A stretch of 64,000 nt of DNA. It comes from Sipunculus nudus. Lineage: Eukaryota > Annelida > Sipuncula > Golfingiida > Sipunculidae. Of this stretch, positions 58,071-64,000 are shown one piece after another. Under the pieces are notes generated by a model that worked only from the letters and a program-made list of their open reading frames with translations, was not told the DNA's origin and did no database searches. Position 1 is the first letter of the stretch, and the number at the start of each line of letters is the position of its first letter. The stretch is taken from contig CM049321.1 of assembly GCA_026874595.1 (NCBI GenBank), positions 11,087,979 to 11,151,978 on the forward strand. Direction: 5' to 3'. The translations under genes were made by a program, and so were the position numbers.

Positions 58071-58721
58071 CACATATACTTCCTGTATCTTGCTGGATAA
58101 AACACGTGGCTAGACTTGGTGTTGTGACTTTATCGGCCTGCATCTATCAACACACTTATCATCATTATACCACTGCTTAGCATACTGTCATTGCATTCAT
58201 ATTTGCTAAAATAAATTACTTTTTTTGACCCCTCCCAAATAAATAAAAAATAAACCACTATATTTTACTCCATATTAATCCATCAGTCAGGTTATTTCAT
58301 ATATCATTTACTCACATATTACATTATATTTCTTTATAAAAGCCCAACATGACCATGATATTCTAAGCTTTATCTACTCAATATAGTATCACAATGGTGA
58401 TACATTTATAGTCCAATCATGATCAGCTGAGCGCCGTGACCCATGGGTCCCTTGTTTTATTAACAATGATCTTGGACATGTTTAAAAACTGGTGACCTTG
58501 ACCTTGTTGTTCAAGGTCAAATCTGAGGAAAACACAGGGTTTCTGTGAACCTCATTACCATGGTTGATGACCATGACCTTGTCAAGTGTGAACATGTATT
58601 CTACAGAAGAAAGGGGCCTGTTTTAAAGGAAGTGTGCCCAGTGTTTAGGACTACTACATACAACATCTCTGATATGCCATCAATTTTTAGGTTATTATTC
58701 CCTCTGAAAATGATGCAGGAC

Positions 58722-59000
58722 TTGAGTCTAGACTGAGACTGAGTCAGTAATCTTATCCACTTGGACTTGTACTTGAGGGACTTGGACTTAATTGTACTCA
58801 GACTTGGAGGTAGAGACTTGAGAAATCTGGCCCATTCCACTTGAGTTCAGTGGAAAAGAAAACTTATATTGGACTTTGGTTTGGACTTGGACTCATATAA
58901 CTTGGACTTGGACTCAAACCTTAAGGACTCAGACTTGGACTCAGACTCAAATGGCCTGGACTTGGACTTGCACTCGGACTCAGATAGTGTGGACTCAGTT
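58722..59000 (-). repeat. GACTTG/GACTCA hexamer repeat
   Basis: Words such as TTGGACTTGGACTC and GGACTCAGACTTGGACTC recur. It is the opposite-strand counterpart of 38540-39112. Confidence 0.6.
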
Positions 59001-59095
59001 ACATAACTGTCCTCTGAGGGGACCAGTCATTTATTTCTTCTTCTAAGTGGACCAGTCATTGTTTGTCTTCTCCTGAGGGGACCATGCAGTTATTA

Positions 59096-59852
59096 CTGTG
59101 GAAGTGGTTTTTTTTAGCAGGGTTTTAATTTTTGCGCTTTTAGCGGAAGCTAGATTTGCGCTTAAATAAGAACACACGTTAATTCGATATGGTCGTTCTC
59201 ACCTGACACACAGTCATGTGGGCTTGGTAATCCCTCCATGCATGGTCGCTTGAGTTGAGGCTTCTCCAACTAGAATAATAGAGTAGTCATGTTGTCATAA
59301 GAGTTCATAGCAAGTGATTTCTCTAGAAAGACCCCTCTCATTTATAGTGATTTATAGAAACAACTGTGAAACAATAAGTAGCCTTTAAGACACCCCTAGC
59401 CCTTCCCATAGCTTTGAAGTACGACTGAGCTTAGAGTGACCTGCGACTGTTGTCAGATCCGTTTCTTGTTCTGACATAGTTGGCTGCTTCTGGTTAGTAT
59501 GACCACAGTAGTTGTTGTAGAGAAATTCTACAAATTACTCACATGTCAAACAACATAGCTGGTTGCAGTACCATTGCATCATCAAACGTGATTAGTCCTG
59601 ATTAATTACGTATTGTTCACACCTTGCGGTCACGGTACTCGACCAGTCTGCCGTGGCATGTAAGCGGTCACCCGAAGGTTGTTTGGTGGTATTTAGGTTA
59701 CGTTACAAACCTGTCGTTTACAAATATTTTAATAATTTGATATACAATTTATTACCTTACATACAGATTTGCGTGAAAATTCGAACTGGGCTAATGCTAT
59801 ATAATGAAAAATGTGCGAAAATTCAGACACGCCAAATTTATTACTTCCACAG
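59096..59852. mobile_element. 757-bp TA-flanked MITE related to 34760
   Basis: The left end CTGTGGAAGTGG and the reverse complement of the right end CTGTGGAAGTAA are flanked by TA on both sides. Inside, TTTTAATTTTTGCGCTTTTA and GTGCGAAAATTCA resemble the TCGCGA blocks of the 34760 element. The long central portion (59180-59780) is CpG-richer and may be foreign cargo. No transposase. Confidence 0.55.
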
Positions 59853-62800
59853 TATTTGGTATTTGGAACATTTCTTGTGTTTGGATTCATCTCATCCTCC
59901 TTATCACATCTGCATGAGCAGCAGGCGTTAGATTAATGACCAGCACCATATCATGACAGACTTGTCACTACAGCCCATGGGAAGCGGCTCACAGTCTCAC
60001 CTTAACATAAGGCATGGCCTTGCAGCTCTCCCATACCAAATTTTTATTTCTTCGGAGTTAAATATAGCATGTTGTATCAGTGTTAGCATGTACCATGGCA
60101 CACCTAGAAGGTCACAGGCATTTTATATTGCTCCTGTACATTTATTCAGATAGAGTTATGAAGATTGGATTGTCCACGTTTATCTCTGAACCCTGCATTT
60201 ATCAGTCAGAATAAGGATCAGTTACGCATAATAATTTAGTGCTCTTTATGTATTCTTTCAGTCTTTCTTCTTCTTAATCATGCGTGCATGCCTGGAACAG
60301 TATTTTGGTGAATACAGAAGATTCTGAGTGTTTTATTTATATATATATATATAAATATTGTACAGTTACAACAAATATATACCCTAGCTGTCTTTCATAG
60401 CCTAACTTTTTTTCATATCTATTACAAGGTGAGATTTAGTTATCACTGTTTGTCTGTGATCCAAGCTTGCAATTACCTGTTATGTTGATAATTACATATT
60501 TAGGATTCAGGGTTATACGTCTCAATCTTTTTTTTGATTATCCAGCCATCCATGAACTTTTGTAACTGTGATATTTGGAATTTTTTAAAAAGCCCAAAAA
60601 TGGTTGAACTCCTTTATATTTTGAACATTGCAACATTTTACATGGCTGTTTATGATGGAGCATATAATGGAATACACTTACCAGGTAGTCTGTCTGTTTT
60701 CCTTTTGTTAAATTTTAATGTTGCCGGGATAACTTACTAGGGCTTTGATAGTTTTTCACAAAACTCACCACAACTACTTGCAATAGACTAATTGTCTTGC
60801 CCCAGTTTGATGCATATTTAATGAGGTCAGATAACAACAGGAATATGAAGGATTTTGATGAAACTTAACAGAAATTTTAACATATACGATATCTCACCTA
60901 TTTGTTTGATTTCTTTAAAAAAAAGAGGTCACCAGAATTTGGGGGTATTGTGATTACTTACCAAAAATCTTGTGGGTTTTCATGAAGATTATTATAAATA
61001 TTTACCCATAAATATTTTACCAGAATTAAATTCTTTGCAAAAAAACATATTTAATGAGGTCAGAGGTCACAAGACATACAACTGGTGTATTATACACCCA
61101 TGAGGTGCTCTTGTTTAGGGGTAGGGAGGTTTTATTCTAAAAGGGTTGAGAAACCTTTTCAATAAAATAAGTGATGCAGGCTGGGTGCTTTTAAAATCAA
61201 CCTGTTATTTTTGTTCAGTTTATGGTGGGTTGTACATCACCCTGATAATTCATGCTGCAGATATTTCCAAAACAGTTTTCTGACCCTGATGTTTAAAAAA
61301 AATATAAACACTAAAGTCTTTTGGGAAGAAAGACCTTTGAATCATTGCATAAACAGAAAAAAATCAGTTATTCAAATATCAGGTAATTGGGATATATTCA
61401 TGAGTATCCTTGCGAATGTTCTTCCCAGCTGAAACTGTGCCTAGGAACATCTGGTTTTCCTCTCTTGTCTCAGCAGCAGGAGATGTCTTGGTACAAAAGC
61501 CAAATCCTTTTCATTTATAGTGTGGTGTTGATGAATAATTTCCAAGGCAATATACTTAAAACAGAAGTTCTAGCCAAATTGTGACAGATGGCAACACAAG
61601 TGGATGCCTTAGTAATGGATTCCGTTCTAGTGGTGTTCGTAACAAATTTATGAGATGAGAATTAGGCAGTAAGAATAGTCACTTGCTGAGTAACAGGTTT
61701 GCCAAAAGAAAAATGCGTAAATTGGGATAAGATAAAAAGCATGGGATGTTTATCTAGTTTTCTTCATGTATTATATAGGTTTCTTGTATTAATCATTGCT
61801 ATTTTCAAAACATATTTTCATTTGTACATGAATGAGTTGAGAATTAGAGCAGCTTTAATATAGTACATATAAAATATGTATATTATAGGTGTCTAAGATT
61901 TACTCAATTTACAGCTTGTCAGGTTCAGTTCAGCTCTGAAATCTGATGTCTCTAAATTAATCTGATTCTAAGGCTAGATAAAAAGGTACTTTTTTTCTCA
62001 AGAATGAGTGTGAGAAAGCATTTTGTTAACTTTTATATTATATTTTTAAATAATAATTTCATATGATCAGGTGACAGCATGATAGTAACCAATAATTTTA
62101 ATATATTAAACAGGTAAAAGCAGAACATACAAAAAATTTTGTATACCTTTAATTTGTAATTTCTTAAGTCCACTAAATTTCCTTATTGATTGGAGCTCAA
62201 AATTGGTCACATTCTGTGAAAATAAAAATGAATTGTTTGATACAGGGGCTCAAAATTAATGCCCATGGTGCCTGAAAAAAACAACATTTTTTATTATTTT
62301 TTTCATGAAAACTAGGGAAACTAAGTGGGTGGAATGCTAGCAGTAGGGAAGGTCCTCAGTCAAACTGGTGCTGATGCTGGAGAGATAATCTGGATGACTG
62401 ACCACTGATGCTGAGGGGTGTTTAAGTATAGTGGTCTGCAGGAATGCTGTGTCTTATCTGAAGGGCTGAAGTACTCCTAGAGCCAGCTGGGATGGGATGC
62501 TTATCTGAGATGCATCAGTAATCTGTTGATTATTCCTGCTAACTCCACTCAGATATGTATTAGAACCACCCGCGCACCAAGGGTTGATTCTATGAGAACC
62601 AGTCATGGTTGTCGCCAATCTCATGTTAATGTTATTTTACACTTTGCTTACACACAAGTAATTATAGATATTAATAATAATTATAATATATTTTTTATAA
62701 AGCACAAAATCCAGTTTTGTGCTCTAAATTACTGTTTCAAGCAATTGCATAAACAATGACTGACTAAGAAAAAAAAATTAAACCATTTTAAAGAGACCTA

Positions 62801-63495
62801 TTCACATACCAGGTATATGAAATATACATCAAATGTAATGTTTCTGTTTAAGATATTATGGTACCTGAAATATTTTGTTCTAGTCCATTTTCTGACTTTT
62901 GTACACAAGTTGAATTAAACTTACACCAGGCATGATCAGTGGAACAAAAAGTTGCACACAAGCTGGTTGGTAGGAGTCTCGCAAACTTCACTAATCAAAC
63001 GTTTAGACTTCTTACTAGTGTTTCATTTGTGTTCCTTCCACCAGGCTTCTTCTTCATGTTTTGGAGTTGCTTCATATGACCTCTGTTCACAAGTGTTGTT
63101 ATGGTAACAGGCACACAAGGGTACTGTTAACTCACACATAGACTCATAGCCAAGTATAAAACAGGTGAACTGATGTGCGCTAGCTGGGATGCTTTTGCTG
63201 GGTAACTTTTGTATTCAGCAAAACAGCAAAAATAAACTAAATGCATCAAGAAAATTTACATAGTTTTAGCAAGTGTTTATGTACCTTTTAAATACATTAC
63301 TCCAAGCTTTGAAATTCTGGGAAGATAGTTAACAGTACTATTGGGAATCAGATGTAATTTCATGATCTATCATCAGTAAAAATCAGTTGAACTCTAGCTA
63401 CCCAAAATTGGTTGTTTTGAAGTATGAACTTTCTGGCCATATAGACCATGACATCATCTCAACTGATGTGTGCATGTGGGCCTTAATACAGGGGA
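59853..63495. other. No supported gene
   Basis: A short TA run lies at 60339-60354. An acceptor (GAATGTTCTTCCCAG) ends at 61428 and is followed by 51 open codons to TGA at 61582-61584 (LKLCLGTSGFPLLSQQQEMS and onward), but no partner exon or poly(A) signal supports it. Other ORFs are short. Confidence 0.25.
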
Positions 63496-63960
63496 AATAA
63501 ATAGTGGTGGGAGTCGGTTCCTTTTTCATAATCGATCATCGGTTTGAGCAAACTGATCGATAATCGATTATTAATCGGTTCAGACAAATATAAAGAAATA
63601 TGAAATTATCTGTGAAACTGTACTTCATTTAACTCAGCCCGCATGTCTTAGTAATTCTACCTTAAGGATATGAGTTCTTGCCTTTTCAATTTTTTTTAAT
63701 ACTAAGTTATGATATTCCAAGTATCATTTTAATTAATTATAATAATCAAGAATTAAATCACAATTTATTAAGTTCTCCATTCTAGCATCTACTGTGTCAT
63801 GCTTAGTTACATACGGAAGTTATTTGGTAACACAGACTCATTATATGAAATGCTAAACAGTGTAAAAAAATGGATCATTCTTGCCTCTAACATTAAAGCA
63901 TTATGGAAAAAACCAAGTCATGATTATGGTGTAATCGATAGTTGTCTTTGGTAATAGAGC
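63496..63960. repeat. ATCGAT-rich element, possible MITE
   Basis: AGTGGTGGGAGTCGGTTCC begins a stretch with ATAATCGATCATCGG, GATCGATAATCGATTATTAA and TCGGTT. TGGTGTAATCGATAGTTG lies at about 63929. Repeated AATCGAT words in both orientations suggest an inverted-repeat mini-element. The ends were not resolved. Confidence 0.35.
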
Positions 63961-64000
63961 TCGTGAACTTGGCAGCAAACCGACTGACTTTTGATAAAAT

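Larger units (their letters stand above)
54271..58457 (+). mobile_element. 4.2-kb GCTCAGCTG-family Helentron-like element with 680-bp units
   Basis: The 5' tip is TTAGCTCAGCTGACTATAAG with the hairpin partner ATCTGAGCTATAG, then a GTCCGTCCATCTGTCTGTCC stretch. The 3' tip is CAGCTGAGCGCCGTGACCCA, then TGGGTCCCTTGTTT (58424-58457). Units repeat at 680-683 bp (GTTAGATGTCCCC at about 54427 and 55110; TTTTGCCCAA at 54861 and 55541), with a decayed third from about 56520. The interior also holds a long CT microsatellite and unrelated AT-rich DNA, so nested insertions are likely. Several short ORFs are repeat-derived. Confidence 0.65.

Overview
This window looks like AT-rich, gene-poor DNA from an invertebrate animal, most likely a mollusc and plausibly a bivalve. 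The reasons are the strong A+T bias with intron-like spacing and no bacterial-style long ORFs (the longest is 147 codons). Several repeat families have the termini of rolling-circle (Helentron-type) non-autonomous elements filled with tandem repeats, a class well known from bivalve genomes. There are also tRNA-headed SINEs, TA-flanked MITEs and a 5'-truncated LINE. The species assignment is inference. No complete protein-coding gene can be proven from this sequence alone.

Layout. 1-5382: remains of one Helentron-like family (3' end at 1369-1402), a 145-bp tandem array (2107-2760), and an intact-looking 2.4-kb element carrying a 338-bp satellite (3014-5382). 5383-9110: diverged duplications and unannotatable DNA. 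9111-11724: a 2.6-kb element with 14 copies of a 180-bp satellite that shows higher-order structure. 11915-13850: a GAATTC minisatellite and a short 431-bp element. 14595-21426: three phase-compatible candidate exons of a plus-strand gene, interspersed with a promoter-like patch (about 18.4-18.8 kb) and a frameshifted minus-strand ORF (20.3-20.6 kb). 22.6-27.6 kb: a SINE, decayed repeats and weak minus-strand exon candidates. 27.6-31.9 kb: two inverted AT-rich arrays that bracket a candidate three-exon minus-strand mini-gene. 33.3-35.2 kb: a truncated element interrupted by a LINE 3' fragment, then a MITE. 36.4-37.1 kb: a CpG-richer promoter-like patch. 38.5-45.4 kb: hexamer repeats, a second GAATTC minisatellite, a palindromic mini-element, a near-identical 420-bp duplication, a 28-bp minisatellite and a SINE fragment. 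46.3-47.5 kb: an element with a dimeric 140-bp satellite. 50.2 kb: a third SINE. 54.3-58.5 kb: a 4.2-kb element with 680-bp units. 59.1-59.9 kb: a large MITE. The rest is unannotated.

The coherent theme is the set of Helentron-like elements. At least four terminus types share one plan: a 5' hairpin followed by a GTCCGTC-rich stretch, a satellite core, then a 3' inverted copy of the 5' tip, a short hairpin, and usually a pyrimidine-rich tip such as CTTGTT. One terminus type carries two unrelated satellite cores. Exon calls rest only on splice signals, open frame and phase agreement. In 64 kb several such coincidences are expected by chance, so most carry low confidence.
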